From assembly GCF_000259195.1 (NCBI RefSeq), contig NZ_JH650758.1:79432-135722 (forward strand): a stretch of DNA of 56,291 nucleotides, given 5' to 3'. The stretch is from Pseudomonas donghuensis. Its GTDB lineage: Bacteria; Pseudomonadota; Gammaproteobacteria; Pseudomonadales; Pseudomonadaceae. Positions 1-10,064 of this stretch are shown here, piece after piece; within the stretch, counting starts at the first letter, position 1, and each line of letters starts with the position of its first letter. The position numbers were made by a program, and so were the translations under genes. Below the pieces are notes generated by a model. That model searched no databases. It saw nothing but the letters and a program-made list of their open reading frames with translations, and was not told the origin of the DNA.

Positions 1-1
1 C

Positions 2-517
2 GAAGACGGTGCCTTGCTCACCGAGTTGTTCACCCGTGATGGCGGCGGCACCCTGGTGGCTCAGGAGCAGTTTGAAAAGGTGCGTGAGGCGGCGATCGAG
101 GATGTCGGTGGCTTGCTCGAGCTGATCAGCCCGCTCGAAGAGCAAGGCATCCTCGTGCGTCGCTCGCGCGAGGTGCTGGAGCGCGAGATCGAGCAGTTCA
201 GCGTGGTCGAGCGCGAAGGCATGATCATCGCCTGTGCGGCGCTGTACCCGATTGCCGATTCTGAGGCTGGCGAACTGGCGTGCCTGGCGGTGAACCCTGA
301 GTATCGCCATGGTGGGCGTGGTGATGAGTTGCTGGAACGGATCGAGACGCGGGCGCGGGAGATGGGGCTCAACACCCTGTTCGTGCTGACGACCCGGACG
401 GCACACTGGTTCCGCGAGCGCGGCTTTGTGCCCAGCGGGGTCGAGCGGCTGCCGGCGGCGCGGGCCTCGCTGTACAACTATCAGCGTAACTCGAAGATCT
501 TCGAAAAAGCGCTGTAG
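2..517 (+). CDS. argA: N-acetylglutamate synthase, C-terminal part (5' end outside window)
   Basis: The frame is open from the first bases, so this is the last 171 residues of a longer protein; Pseudomonas ArgA is roughly 430 residues. What remains is a GNAT acetyltransferase domain with the acetyl-CoA loop RHGGRGDELL after CLAVNPEY, and the typical ending NYQRNSKIFEKAL. ArgA transfers acetyl from acetyl-CoA to glutamate, the first step of arginine synthesis; its missing N-terminal half would be the amino-acid-kinase-like domain that binds arginine for feedback control. It is cytoplasmic. It converges on the spuI-like gene across a REP pair and a two-way terminator. Identity is from recognition of the protein family; the start cannot be judged. 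Confidence 0.9.
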   Translation, partial: EDGALLTELFTRDGGGTLVAQEQFEKVREAAIEDVGGLLELISPLEEQGILVRRSREVLEREIEQFSVVEREGMIIACAALYPIADSEAGELACLAVNPEYRHGGRGDELLERIETRAREMGLNTLFVLTTRTAHWFRERGFVPSGVERLPAARASLYNYQRNSKIFEKAL

Positions 518-540
518 CCTTTGGGGCTGCCTTGCGGCCC

Positions 541-608
541 ATCGCTGGCAAGCCAGCTCCCACAGGTCCGGTGTACACAGCACTTGTGGGAGCTGGCTTG
601 CCAGCGAT
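541..608. repeat. REP pair (family 1)
   Basis: Perfect 24-bp inverted arms at 541-564 and 585-608 around a 20-nt spacer. Each arm begins or ends with ATCGCTGGCAAGCCAGC, the typical P. putida-group REP head. It lies between the convergent argA and spuI-like genes. Confidence 0.9.
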
Positions 609-616
609 GAGGCCAT

Positions 617-654
617 AAAAAACGCCGTCGACTCAGGGGCCGACGGCGTTTTTC
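617..654. terminator. Bidirectional rho-independent terminator between argA and spuI-like gene
   Basis: A 10-bp perfect stem (AACGCCGTCG at 621-630 with CGACGGCGTT at 641-650) is flanked by an A run on the left and a T run on the right. It can therefore stop transcription from both sides of this convergent junction. Confidence 0.9.
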
Positions 655-674
655 ATTCCAGCATCCAACCGCTG

Positions 675-2051
675 TTACACGGTATGCAGATACCAGTTGT
701 ACTCAAGGTCGGAGATGGAGTGTTCGAACTCCTCCAGCTCGCTCTCTTTACAGGCCACGAAGATATCGATGTATTTCGGGTCGATGTACTTGGCCAGGAT
801 CTCGCTGTCGTCCAGCTCGCGCAGTGCATCACGCAGGTTGTTCGGCAGGCTTTGCTCGTTCTGCTCGTAGGAGTTGCCTTCGGTCGGCTCGCCCGGGTCG
901 ACCTTGTTGGTCAGGCCATGGTGAACACCGGCCAGCACGGCGGCCATCAGCAGGTACGGGTTGGCGTCGGCACCGGCTACGCGGTGTTCGATGCGCACGG
1001 CGTCCGGCGTGCCGGTTGGCACGCGCAGGGCCACGGTACGGTTGTCCAGGCCCCAGCTTGGCGAATTCGGCACGTAGAACTGGGCACCGAAACGGCGGTA
1101 CGAGTTGACGTTCGGGCAGAGGAACGCCATCGACGCCGGTAGGGTCTCGAGCACACCGCCGATCGCGTGACGCAGTGCGGCGTTCTGCTCGGGATCCTCG
1201 CTGGTGAAGATGTTCTTGCCATCTTTGTCCAGCACCGAGATATGGACATGCAGACCATTACCCGCCTGGCCCGGATAGGGCTTGGCCATGAAGGTGGTAT
1301 CCATCTCATGGTCGTAGGCGATGTTTTTGATCAGGCGCTTGAGCAGTACCGCGTAGTCGCAGGCCTTCATTGGGTCGGCAACGTGGTGCAGGTTGACTTC
1401 GAACTGCGCCGGGGCGCTTTCCTTGACGATGGCGTCGGCAGGAATGCCTTGTTCCTTGGCGCCTTCGAGGATGTCCTGCAGGCAATCGACGTACTCGTCG
1501 AGGTCGTCGATCAGGTACACCTGGGTCGAGATCGGGCGTTTGCCGGAAATCGGCGAGCGCGGCGGTTGCGGACGGCCGTTCACGTTCTCCTGGTCGATCA
1601 GGTAGAACTCAAGCTCGAACGCGGCGCAGATGGTCAGGCCCAGCTCGTCGAACTTGCTCACGACCTGGCGCAGGACTTCCCGCGGGTCAGCGAAGAACGG
1701 TTGGCCTTCGAGCTCGTGCATGGTCATCAGCAGTTGCGCGGTCGGGCGCTTCTGCCAGGGCTCGTTGGACAGGGTATCGGGGATTGGATAGCAGATGCGG
1801 TCGGCATCGCCGATGTCCAGGCCAAGGCCGGTGCTTTCGACGGTCGAACCGTTGATATCCAGGGCGAAAAGGGAGGCCGGCAGATTGATGCCTTTCTCGT
1901 AAACCTTGTGGAGGCTGGTGCGCTCGATGCGCTTGCCGCGCACCACACCATTCATATCTGCAATCAGAAGGTCAACGTAGAGAACCTCAGGATGTTCCTT
2001 AAGGAACGCGTTCGCTTCGTTAAGCTGAACGGCACGCGGGGGTACCGACAT
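675..2051 (-). CDS. spuI: Gamma-glutamylpolyamine synthetase (glutamine synthetase family)
   Basis: 458 residues, the full length for the GlnA-like PuuA/SpuI/PauA group. It is expected to ligate glutamate to putrescine or another polyamine using ATP, opening the gamma-glutamyl route of polyamine breakdown in the cytoplasm. Visible glutamine-synthetase features are the N-terminal beta-grasp strand with RGKRI near 38-42, metal-ligand glutamates in FELEFY (E146, E148), E211 and E218 in PAQFEVN, the NGLHVHIS histidine loop near 265-272, and NRTVALRVP followed by ADANPYL. The start ATG has an AAAGGTG ribosome site. It diverges from spuB and ends at a shared terminator with argA. The symbol rests on similarity of context and family; the exact amine substrate is inferred. 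Confidence 0.85.
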   Translation of the reverse strand: MSVPPRAVQLNEANAFLKEHPEVLYVDLLIADMNGVVRGKRIERTSLHKVYEKGINLPASLFALDINGSTVESTGLGLDIGDADRICYPIPDTLSNEPWQKRPTAQLLMTMHELEGQPFFADPREVLRQVVSKFDELGLTICAAFELEFYLIDQENVNGRPQPPRSPISGKRPISTQVYLIDDLDEYVDCLQDILEGAKEQGIPADAIVKESAPAQFEVNLHHVADPMKACDYAVLLKRLIKNIAYDHEMDTTFMAKPYPGQAGNGLHVHISVLDKDGKNIFTSEDPEQNAALRHAIGGVLETLPASMAFLCPNVNSYRRFGAQFYVPNSPSWGLDNRTVALRVPTGTPDAVRIEHRVAGADANPYLLMAAVLAGVHHGLTNKVDPGEPTEGNSYEQNEQSLPNNLRDALRELDDSEILAKYIDPKYIDIFVACKESELEEFEHSISDLEYNWYLHTV

Positions 2052-2328
2052 GATGCAACACCTTTGTTGTTAAAAATATCAATCAATGGGGGCTTGCAGG
2101 TTCAGTCAATCGGAAAGCCTTGCTGAAGTCAAGCCAACCCCATGATGCCCTAAAATGGCCCTCAAGCGGCATTTTTGCTGCAATTGGGGGCGCCGACAAG
2201 GGCTGCTTTCGTACGGTAACGGCGATCTTGAGCGGGCCGTGTTCTATTTTTTACGGGGGTGTTGTGTAAAAAAATGAACAAGGCTAAGCTCGGTGGCAAC
2301 CCATAACACCAATAATACCGGGGGTTAC
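2052..2328. promoter_or_regulatory. Divergent control region between spuI-like gene and spuB operon
   Basis: No convincing gene is visible here. The segment is less GC-rich than its neighbours, with runs such as TTTTTTACGGG and GTAAAAAAATG near 2248-2275 and AATAATACC near 2311-2319. It must hold the leftward spuI-like promoter and probably the rightward spuB promoter. I could not assign -35/-10 pairs or a regulator site with confidence. Confidence 0.5.
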
Positions 2329-2649
2329 ATGTCACGCCTGCCGACAACCGGCATCATCGCCCGCCGTTCACAGAACGGTTTGCACGCGTTCCTCGCGGGT
2401 GGCTTGCGCCATGCGCTAGCACCTTGCGCCCCGGCTGAAATAATTGACGGCCCGGGCGTCCTGCCTGCTGCCGACGCTGCTTCGAATTACCTCTGCCATC
2501 ACTATAGCGGGCTCATCAGCCTTGCGGGAACTGCCCGTCGCGGCCACCCTGCGTCTGACTTTTGCTTTAGCCCCGTAGGGCATCCAGAATGTCTGGGACG
2601 GCCCACTCCGGGTATCGTCCTGACGTCTGTCCAGACATTTACCTCCTGA
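2329..2649 (+). pseudogene. Short frame before spuB, possible N-terminal remnant of SpuA amidotransferase
   Basis: A 106-codon frame starts at an ATG after GGGGG and ends at a TGA inside the spuB ribosome-site region. Its first 21 residues (MSRLP, then G, Q and GLHAF) resemble, from memory, the start of the SpuA/PuuD class-I amidotransferase that hydrolyses gamma-glutamyl-GABA and that I recall next to spuB in P. aeruginosa. The rest has no recognisable amidotransferase motif: there is no nucleophile-elbow cysteine and no catalytic His-Glu pair. Alternatives are a chance frame in the leader or a small coupled leader protein. The family link is inference from a very short match. Confidence 0.35.
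2588..2639 (+). promoter_or_regulatory. Inverted repeat in the spuB leader
   Basis: A 9-bp perfect inverted repeat, AATGTCTGG (2588-2596) and CCAGACATT (2631-2639), ends just before the spuB ribosome site (GAGG near 2647-2651). A nested GGACG/CGTCC stem (2596-2600, 2616-2620) could form instead. It could fold near the translation start or serve as an operator; no function can be assigned. Confidence 0.45.
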
Positions 2650-2656
2650 GGTATTT

Positions 2657-4015
2657 ATGAGTAGCAACCTCGACCAGCTCACCGATTGGTTGAAAGAACA
2701 CAAGATCACCGAAGTCGAGTGTCTGATCAGCGACCTCACCGGTATCACCCGTGGCAAGATCTCGCCGACCAACAAGTTCATTGCCGAAAAAGGCATGCGC
2801 CTGCCCGAGAGCGTGCTGCTGCAGACCGTGACCGGCGACTATGTCGATGACGACATCTATTACGAACTGCTCGACCCGGCTGACATCGACATGATCTGCC
2901 GCCCCGACGAGAACGCGGTGTTTCTCGTACCTTGGGCCATCGAGCCGACCGCCCAGGTGATCCACGACACCTACGACAAGCAGGGCAACCCGGTCGAGCT
3001 GTCGCCACGCAACGTGCTCAAGAAGGTATTGAAGCTCTATGCCGACAAGGGCTGGCAGCCGATCGTGGCGCCAGAGATGGAGTTCTACCTGACCAAACGC
3101 TGCGAAGACCCGGACTTCCCCCTGCAGCCGCCAATCGGCCGCTCCGGGCGCCCGGAAACCGGCCGGCAGTCGTTCTCTATTGAAGCCGCCAACGAATTCG
3201 ACCCGCTGTTCGAGGACGTCTACGACTGGTGCGAGCTGCAGAACCTTGATCTCGACACGCTGATCCACGAAGACGGCACGGCGCAGATGGAGATCAACTT
3301 CCGTCACGGCAACGCCCTGTCGCTGGCCGACCAGATCCTGGTGTTCAAGCGCACCATGCGCGAGGCTGCGCTCAAGCACAACGTCGCTGCCACCTTCATG
3401 GCCAAGCCGATGACCGGCGAACCGGGCAGCGCCATGCACCTGCACCAGAGCATCATCGACGTGCGTACCGGCAAGAACATCTTCTCGGACGAAGACGGGA
3501 GCATGAGCGAGCTGTTCCTCAACCACGTCGGCGGCCTGCAGAAGTTCATTCCGGTGGTGTTGCCGCTGTTCGCACCGAACGTCAACTCGTTCCGCCGCTT
3601 CCTGCCCGACACCTCGGCACCCGTGAACGTCGAGTGGGGCGAAGAGAACCGTACCGTGGGCCTGCGCGTACCGGATGCCGGGCCGCAGAATCGCCGGGTC
3701 GAAAACCGCCTGCCAGGCGCCGACGCCAACCCGTACCTGGCGATCGCCGCCAGCCTGCTGTGCGGCTTCATCGGCATGGTTGAAGGCATCAAGCCAAGTG
3801 CGCCGGTGCAGGGGCGTGGCTATGAGCGGCGCAACCTGCGCCTGCCGCTGACCATCGAGGACGCCCTGGAGCGCATGGAGAACTGCCAGGCGCTGGAACC
3901 TTACCTGGGCAAGAAATTCATTGCCGGCTACGTCGCCACCAAGCGCGCCGAGCATGAAAACTTCAAACGCGTAATCAGCTCCTGGGAACGTGAGTTCCTG
4001 CTGTTTGCGGTCTGA
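2657..4015 (+). CDS. spuB: Gamma-glutamylpolyamine synthetase (glutamine synthetase family)
   Basis: 452 residues, a second glutamine-synthetase-like protein, clearly diverged from the spuI-like product but with the same catalytic framework. Visible are the early RGKIS segment, APEMEFYL with paired glutamates, AQMEINFRHG, MAKPMTGEPGSAMHLHQS, NRTVGLRVP and ADANPYLAIA. The family joins glutamate to amines rather than ammonia and lacks the adenylylation-controlled character of true GlnA. The ATG has TGAGG about 7 nt upstream. It leads the spuBC-spuDEFGH cluster, so the role is cytoplasmic polyamine catabolism. Having two such enzymes suggests different amine preferences (inference). Confidence 0.88.
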   Translation: MSSNLDQLTDWLKEHKITEVECLISDLTGITRGKISPTNKFIAEKGMRLPESVLLQTVTGDYVDDDIYYELLDPADIDMICRPDENAVFLVPWAIEPTAQVIHDTYDKQGNPVELSPRNVLKKVLKLYADKGWQPIVAPEMEFYLTKRCEDPDFPLQPPIGRSGRPETGRQSFSIEAANEFDPLFEDVYDWCELQNLDLDTLIHEDGTAQMEINFRHGNALSLADQILVFKRTMREAALKHNVAATFMAKPMTGEPGSAMHLHQSIIDVRTGKNIFSDEDGSMSELFLNHVGGLQKFIPVVLPLFAPNVNSFRRFLPDTSAPVNVEWGEENRTVGLRVPDAGPQNRRVENRLPGADANPYLAIAASLLCGFIGMVEGIKPSAPVQGRGYERRNLRLPLTIEDALERMENCQALEPYLGKKFIAGYVATKRAEHENFKRVISSWEREFLLFAV

Positions 4016-4062
4016 TCAACCCGGAGCCGCAGGACCGCGGCCGTCAACAAACGGAGAAGCAC

Positions 4063-5421
4063 ATGAGCGTCAACAACCCGCAAACCCGTGAGTGGCAAAC
4101 CCTTAGCAGTGAGCATCACCTGGCGCCTTTCAGTGACTATAAACAGCTGAAAGAGAAGGGGCCGCGGATCATCACCAAAGCCGAGGGCGTGCACCTGTGG
4201 GACAGCGAGGGCAACAAGATCCTCGATGGCATGGCGGGCCTGTGGTGTGTGGCGGTCGGTTACGGCCGTGAAGAGCTGGTTGAAGTGGCCGCCAAGCAAA
4301 TGCGCGAGCTGCCGTACTACAACCTGTTCTTCCAGACTGCCCACCCACCGGCACTGGAGCTGGCCAAAGCCGTCTGCGACGTCGCGCCCAAGGGCATGAC
4401 CCATGTGTTCTTCACCGGTTCCGGTTCTGAAGGCAACGACACCAACTTGCGCATGGTCCGCCACTACTGGGCGCTCAAGGGCAAGCCGCAGAAACAGGTG
4501 ATCATTGGCCGCATCAACGGTTATCACGGTTCCACCGTGGCCGGTGCCGCCCTGGGTGGCATGAGCGGCATGCATGCGCAGGCCGGGACGCTGCCGGGCA
4601 TCGTGCATATCCCGCAGCCGTACTGGTTCGGCGAAGGCGGTGACATGACCCCGGACGAATTCGGCGTATGGGCCGCCGAGCAGCTGGAAAAGAAAATCCT
4701 CGAAGTCGGCGAAGACAACGTCGCCGCCTTTATCGCCGAGCCGATTCAGGGTGCCGGCGGGGTGATCATTCCGCCAGACACCTACTGGCCGAAGATCAAG
4801 GAAATCCTCGCCAAGTACGAGATCCTGTTCATTGCCGACGAAGTGATCTGTGGCTTTGGTCGCACCGGCGAGTGGTTCGGTTCCGATTACTACGACCTCA
4901 AGCCCGACCTGATGACCATCGCCAAGGGTCTTACCTCCGGTTACATCCCCATGGGCGGTGTGATCGTGCGTGACGAAGTGGCCAAGGTGCTCAGCGAAGG
5001 CGGCGACTTCAATCACGGCTTCACCTACTCCGGCCACCCGGTGGCGGCGGCGGTGGGCCTGGAAAACCTGCGGATCCTGCGCGACGAGAAGATCATCGAG
5101 CGGGTTCAGGAAGAAACGGCACCGTATTTGCAAAAGCGTCTGCGTGAGCTCAGCGATCACCCGCTGGTGGGCGAAGTGCGTGGCCTGGGCATGCTCGGTG
5201 CCATCGAGCTGGTCAAGGACAAGGCCACCCGTGCGCGTTACGAAGGCCGGGGTGTGGGCATGATCTGCCGACAGTTCTGCTTCGACAACGGGCTGATCAT
5301 GCGCGCTGTGGGCGACACCATGATCATCGCGCCACCGCTGGTGATCAGTCATGCAGAGATCGACGAGTTGGTGGAAAAGGCGCGCAAATGCCTGGACCTG
5401 ACGCTCGAAGCGCTGAACTAG
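4063..5421 (+). CDS. spuC: Putrescine:pyruvate aminotransferase
   Basis: 452-residue class-III PLP aminotransferase. The PLP-contact aspartate is in FIADEVICGFGRTG and the Schiff-base lysine in TIAKGLTSGYIPMGG. GSGSEGND and the NGYHGST motif follow the omega-amine:pyruvate transaminase pattern. SpuC takes an amino group from putrescine (and other diamines) to pyruvate, giving 4-aminobutanal and alanine, a route parallel to gamma-glutamylation. The start ATG has GGAG upstream and lies 47 bp after spuB, consistent with one transcript. A hairpin follows before spuD. Its place between two catabolic synthetases and the SpuDEFGH importer supports the substrate call. Confidence 0.93.
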   Translation: MSVNNPQTREWQTLSSEHHLAPFSDYKQLKEKGPRIITKAEGVHLWDSEGNKILDGMAGLWCVAVGYGREELVEVAAKQMRELPYYNLFFQTAHPPALELAKAVCDVAPKGMTHVFFTGSGSEGNDTNLRMVRHYWALKGKPQKQVIIGRINGYHGSTVAGAALGGMSGMHAQAGTLPGIVHIPQPYWFGEGGDMTPDEFGVWAAEQLEKKILEVGEDNVAAFIAEPIQGAGGVIIPPDTYWPKIKEILAKYEILFIADEVICGFGRTGEWFGSDYYDLKPDLMTIAKGLTSGYIPMGGVIVRDEVAKVLSEGGDFNHGFTYSGHPVAAAVGLENLRILRDEKIIERVQEETAPYLQKRLRELSDHPLVGEVRGLGMLGAIELVKDKATRARYEGRGVGMICRQFCFDNGLIMRAVGDTMIIAPPLVISHAEIDELVEKARKCLDLTLEALN

Positions 5422-5458
5422 CCAAGTGCTAGGCTAGCGTAATGGCATCAATGAGTTT

Positions 5459-5490
5459 CAAGGCGCCTCTTTCCTTGAAAGAGCGCCTTG
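5459..5490 (+). terminator. Strong hairpin between spuC and spuD
   Basis: CAAGGCGC (5459-5466) pairs with GCGCCTTG (5483-5490), and TCTTT with AAAGA inside. This makes a 13-bp stem with one bulged C and a 5-nt loop. No long T run follows, so it may be a partial terminator or a 3' end protector of the spuBC message rather than a full stop. Confidence 0.6.
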
Positions 5491-5589
5491 TAACTTGCCA
5501 GACTAACGACTGTTTCAGTCGCTCGGAGCTTGCGCCGAATAAGCCGGCCGCTGAACAGATGGCTAAATAAAAATTCTGGAGCATTACGC

Positions 5590-6687
5590 ATGAAGAAATT
5601 GGGCAAGACGTTGCTGGCTATGTCCCTGATGGGCGCCATGGCCAGTGCTGTTCACGCGGATGACAAAGTACTGCACGTCTATAACTGGTCCGACTACATC
5701 GCACCGGACACTGTCGCCAAGTTCGAAAAACAGACCGGTATCAAGGTCGTTTACGATGTCTTCGACAGCAACGAGACCCTCGAGGCCAAGTTGCTGGCAG
5801 GCAAGTCCGGCTACGACGTGGTAGTGCCGTCGAACAACTTCCTGGCCAAGCAGATCAAGGCCGGTGTCTATCAGGAGCTGGACAAGTCCAAGCTGCCGAA
5901 CTGGAAGAACCTCGACGAAGACCTGCTCAAGGCCGTTGGTGATGCCAGCGACCCGGGCAACAAACATGCGTTCCCGTACATGTGGGGCTCCATCGGCATC
6001 GGCTACAACCCGGAGAAGGTCAAGGCCGCGCTGGGTATCGACAAGATCGATTCCTGGGACGTGGTGTTCAAGCCGGAGAATATCGCCAAGCTCAAGAGCT
6101 GCGGTGTGAGCTTCCTCGACGCTCCGACCGAAATGATCCCGGCGGCGCTGCACTACCTGGGCAAGCCGACCAACAGCACCAGCAAGGAAGACCTCAAAGC
6201 CGCCGAAGACCTGTTCCTGAAGATCCGTCCGTCGGTCGGCTACTTCCACTCCTCCAAGTACATCTCGGACCTTGCCAACGGCAACATCTGCGTGGCCGTG
6301 GGTTACTCGGGTGACCTGGAGCAATCCAAGGCCCGTGCCCACGAGGCCGGTGACAAGGTCAAGCTGGACTACATCATTCCGAAAGAAGGCGCCGGTACCT
6401 TCTACGACATGGTCGCCATCCCCAAAGATGCGGTCAACGTCGACGCTGCCTACAAGTTCATGGACTTCCTGATGCAACCGAAAGTCATGGCCGAGATCAC
6501 CAACGCCGTGCGCTTCCCGAACGGCAACAAGGCGGCGACTCCCCTGGTGGACAAGGACATCACCAGCGATCCAAGCATCTACCCGCCGGCTGATGTGAAG
6601 AAGCAGCTGTACGCCATTGCTGACCCGGGTGCCAAGGCCCAGCGCGAAATCACTCGCAGCTGGACCAAGATCAAATCGGGCAAGTAA
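5590..6687 (+). CDS. spuD: Polyamine ABC transporter, periplasmic binding protein (putrescine type)
   Basis: 365 residues, PotF/SpuD family. A Sec signal peptide covers about residues 1-23 with cleavage after VHA. The mature protein opens with the family's [10 protein letters not shown] segment, whose Trp-Ser-Asp form part of the ligand pocket, followed by [12 protein letters not shown] and GYDVVVPS. In P. aeruginosa, SpuD is reported to favour putrescine and SpuE spermidine. The ATG at 5590 is chosen over an in-frame upstream start because it opens the signal peptide and has TGGAG 8 nt before it. It shares long nearly identical DNA stretches with spuE, so the two arose by tandem duplication. 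Confidence 0.93.
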   Translation: MKKLGKTLLAMSLMGAMASAVHADDKVLHVYNWSDYIAPDTVAKFEKQTGIKVVYDVFDSNETLEAKLLAGKSGYDVVVPSNNFLAKQIKAGVYQELDKSKLPNWKNLDEDLLKAVGDASDPGNKHAFPYMWGSIGIGYNPEKVKAALGIDKIDSWDVVFKPENIAKLKSCGVSFLDAPTEMIPAALHYLGKPTNSTSKEDLKAAEDLFLKIRPSVGYFHSSKYISDLANGNICVAVGYSGDLEQSKARAHEAGDKVKLDYIIPKEGAGTFYDMVAIPKDAVNVDAAYKFMDFLMQPKVMAEITNAVRFPNGNKAATPLVDKDITSDPSIYPPADVKKQLYAIADPGAKAQREITRSWTKIKSGK

Positions 6688-6697
6688 ACCTGGTTGC

Positions 6698-6731
6698 CTC
6701 CCTGGGCGCGGTGTAAATCCCGCCCAGGGAG
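6698..6731 (+). terminator. Hairpin between spuD and spuE
   Basis: Perfect 11-bp arms CTCCCTGGGCG (6698-6708) and CGCCCAGGGAG (6721-6731) with a 12-nt loop. A T8 run follows only 13 nt later. This is typical of intercistronic structures that favour stable, abundant mRNA for a binding-protein gene while letting some transcription through. Confidence 0.65.
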
Positions 6732-6736
6732 CATGA

Positions 6737-7945
<1,209 letters not shown>

Positions 7946-8004
7946 AAATCCAGGGTCCGTCACGGCAGGGGCGGGCGCAAAAAATCTTGTTGGGAGTTTC
8001 ACAA

Positions 8005-9147
8005 ATGGCAGTTGCCTCCGGTGCCTATAAGAAAGCCCTCGAGGGCGACCAGCAACCTAAACAGGTGCTGGTCAAAATCGACCGGGTCACGAAAAAGTTC
8101 GACGAAACGGTCGCCGTGGACGATGTGTCCCTGGAAATCAAGAAGGGCGAAATCTTCGCCCTGCTCGGTGGCTCGGGTTCGGGTAAGTCGACCTTGCTGC
8201 GCATGCTCGCCGGCTTCGAACGACCAACCGAGGGGCGTATTTTCCTCGATGGCGTAGACATTACCGATATGCCGCCCTACGAGCGGCCGATCAACATGAT
8301 GTTCCAGTCGTACGCGCTGTTTCCGCACATGACCGTGGCCCAGAACATCGCCTTCGGCCTGCAGCAGGACCGTATGCCCAAGTCCGAGATCGACGCCCGC
8401 GTGGCCGAGATGCTCAAGCTGGTGCACATGACCCAGTACGCCAAGCGCAAGCCGCACCAGCTCTCCGGTGGCCAGCGTCAGCGTGTGGCCCTGGCCCGTT
8501 CGCTGGCCAAGCGGCCCAAGTTGCTGCTGCTCGATGAGCCGATGGGGGCACTGGACAAGAAGCTGCGTTCGCAGATGCAACTGGAGCTGGTGGAGATCAT
8601 CGAACGGGTCGGTGTGACCTGCGTGATGGTGACCCACGACCAGGAAGAGGCCATGACCATGGCCCAGCGCATCGCCATCATGCACCTGGGCTGGATCGCC
8701 CAGATCGGTAGCCCGATCGACATCTATGAAACCCCGACCAGCCGCCTGGTCTGCGAGTTCATCGGTAACGTCAACCTGTTCGAAGGCGAAGTGGTCGACG
8801 ACGCCGAAGGCCACGCGGTGATCGCCAGCCCCGAGCTTGAGCGACACATCTACGTTGGCCACGGGGTTACCACCTCGGTGGAAGACAAGCGCATCACCTA
8901 CGCCCTGCGTCCGGAAAAACTGCTGGTGACCACCGCGCAGCCGACCTGCGAGCACAACTGGTCGCGCGGCAAGGTGCACGACATTGCCTACCTGGGCGGC
9001 CATTCGGTGTTCTACGTCGAGCTGCCTGGCGGCAAGATCGTCCAGTCGTTCGTCGCCAACGCCGAGCGCCAGGGCACCCGACCGACCTGGGACGACCAGG
9101 TCTACGTCTGGTGGGAGGATGACAGCGGCGTGGTACTGCGGTCATGA
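8005..9147 (+). CDS. spuF: Polyamine ABC transporter, ATP-binding protein
   Basis: 380 residues, PotA/PotG-type ATPase. Walker A is GGSGSGKST at 55-63, followed by the Q-loop in MMFQSYALFPHMT, the signature LSGGQRQRVALARSL, Walker B LLLLDEP and the H-loop in MVTHDQEEA. A C-terminal TOBE-like domain covers about the last 110 residues. It energises import through SpuG and SpuH at the inner membrane. The ATG at 8005 is preceded by GGGAG. The stop overlaps the start of spuG by 4 nt (ATGA), so the permease genes are translationally coupled. Confidence 0.93.
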   Translation: MAVASGAYKKALEGDQQPKQVLVKIDRVTKKFDETVAVDDVSLEIKKGEIFALLGGSGSGKSTLLRMLAGFERPTEGRIFLDGVDITDMPPYERPINMMFQSYALFPHMTVAQNIAFGLQQDRMPKSEIDARVAEMLKLVHMTQYAKRKPHQLSGGQRQRVALARSLAKRPKLLLLDEPMGALDKKLRSQMQLELVEIIERVGVTCVMVTHDQEEAMTMAQRIAIMHLGWIAQIGSPIDIYETPTSRLVCEFIGNVNLFEGEVVDDAEGHAVIASPELERHIYVGHGVTTSVEDKRITYALRPEKLLVTTAQPTCEHNWSRGKVHDIAYLGGHSVFYVELPGGKIVQSFVANAERQGTRPTWDDQVYVWWEDDSGVVLRS

Positions 9148-10064
9148 ATGCGCGCAAGCTCAAGCGAGCCGTCAACCGAATAAAGCCCGAGGGACGCCAT
9201 CTGGTGATCGGCGTGCCGTTCATCTGGCTGTTCCTGTTCTTCATGCTGCCGTTCTTCATCGTCCTGAAGATCAGTTTCGCTGAAGCCGACGTGGCGATCC
9301 CGCCGTATACCGAGATCTACAGCTACGTCGAAGACAAGGTGCAAGTGGTGCTCAACCTGGCCAACTATGGCCTGTTGACCGAAGACGAACTCTACATCTC
9401 GGCGTACCTGGGGTCGTTGAAGATGGCCTTCTTCAGCACGCTGTTGTGCCTGCTGATCGGCTATCCGATGGCCTATGCCATCGCCAACGCGCGCAAGGAA
9501 GCCCAGACGGTCCTGTTGCTGCTGATCATGATGCCGACCTGGACGGCGATCCTGATCCGCGTCTATGCCTGGATGGGCATCCTCAGCAACAACGGCCTGC
9601 TCAACGCCTTCTTGCTGTGGCTGGGGTGGATCGATCAGCCGTTGCAGATCCTCAACACCAACCTCGCGGTGTATATCGGCGTGGTCTATTCGTATCTGCC
9701 GTTCATGATCCTGCCGCTCTACGCCAACCTGGTGAAGCATGACCAGAGCCTGCTTGAGGCCGCGTCGGACCTGGGTTCGAGCACCTTCAACAGCTTCTGG
9801 AAGATCACCGTGCCGCTGTCGAAGAACGGCATCATCGCCGGCTGTATGCTGGTGTTCATTCCGGTGGTGGGTGAGTTCGTCATTCCTGAGCTGCTCGGCG
9901 GCCCGGAAACCTTGATGATCGGTAAAGTGCTCTGGCAAGAGTTCTTCAACAACCGTGACTGGCCGGTGGCCTCTGCCCTGGCGGTAGTGATGCTGGCGAT
10001 CCTGATCGTACCGATCCTGCTCTTCAACCGTAGTCAGGCCAAAGAGATGGAGGGCAGGGCATGA
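9144..10064 (+). CDS. spuG: Polyamine ABC transporter, permease
   Basis: 306-residue inner-membrane permease of the PotB/PotH type. Hydrophobic segments are spread from about residue 28 to 297. The cytoplasmic EAA loop is visible in LLEAASDLGSSTFNSFWKITVPLS near 195-218 and would contact SpuF. The start overlaps spuF by 4 nt and the stop overlaps spuH by 4 nt. It pairs with SpuH to form the channel for polyamines delivered by SpuD and SpuE. Confidence 0.92.
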   Translation: MNARKLKRAVNRIKPEGRHLVIGVPFIWLFLFFMLPFFIVLKISFAEADVAIPPYTEIYSYVEDKVQVVLNLANYGLLTEDELYISAYLGSLKMAFFSTLLCLLIGYPMAYAIANARKEAQTVLLLLIMMPTWTAILIRVYAWMGILSNNGLLNAFLLWLGWIDQPLQILNTNLAVYIGVVYSYLPFMILPLYANLVKHDQSLLEAASDLGSSTFNSFWKITVPLSKNGIIAGCMLVFIPVVGEFVIPELLGGPETLMIGKVLWQEFFNNRDWPVASALAVVMLAILIVPILLFNRSQAKEMEGRA

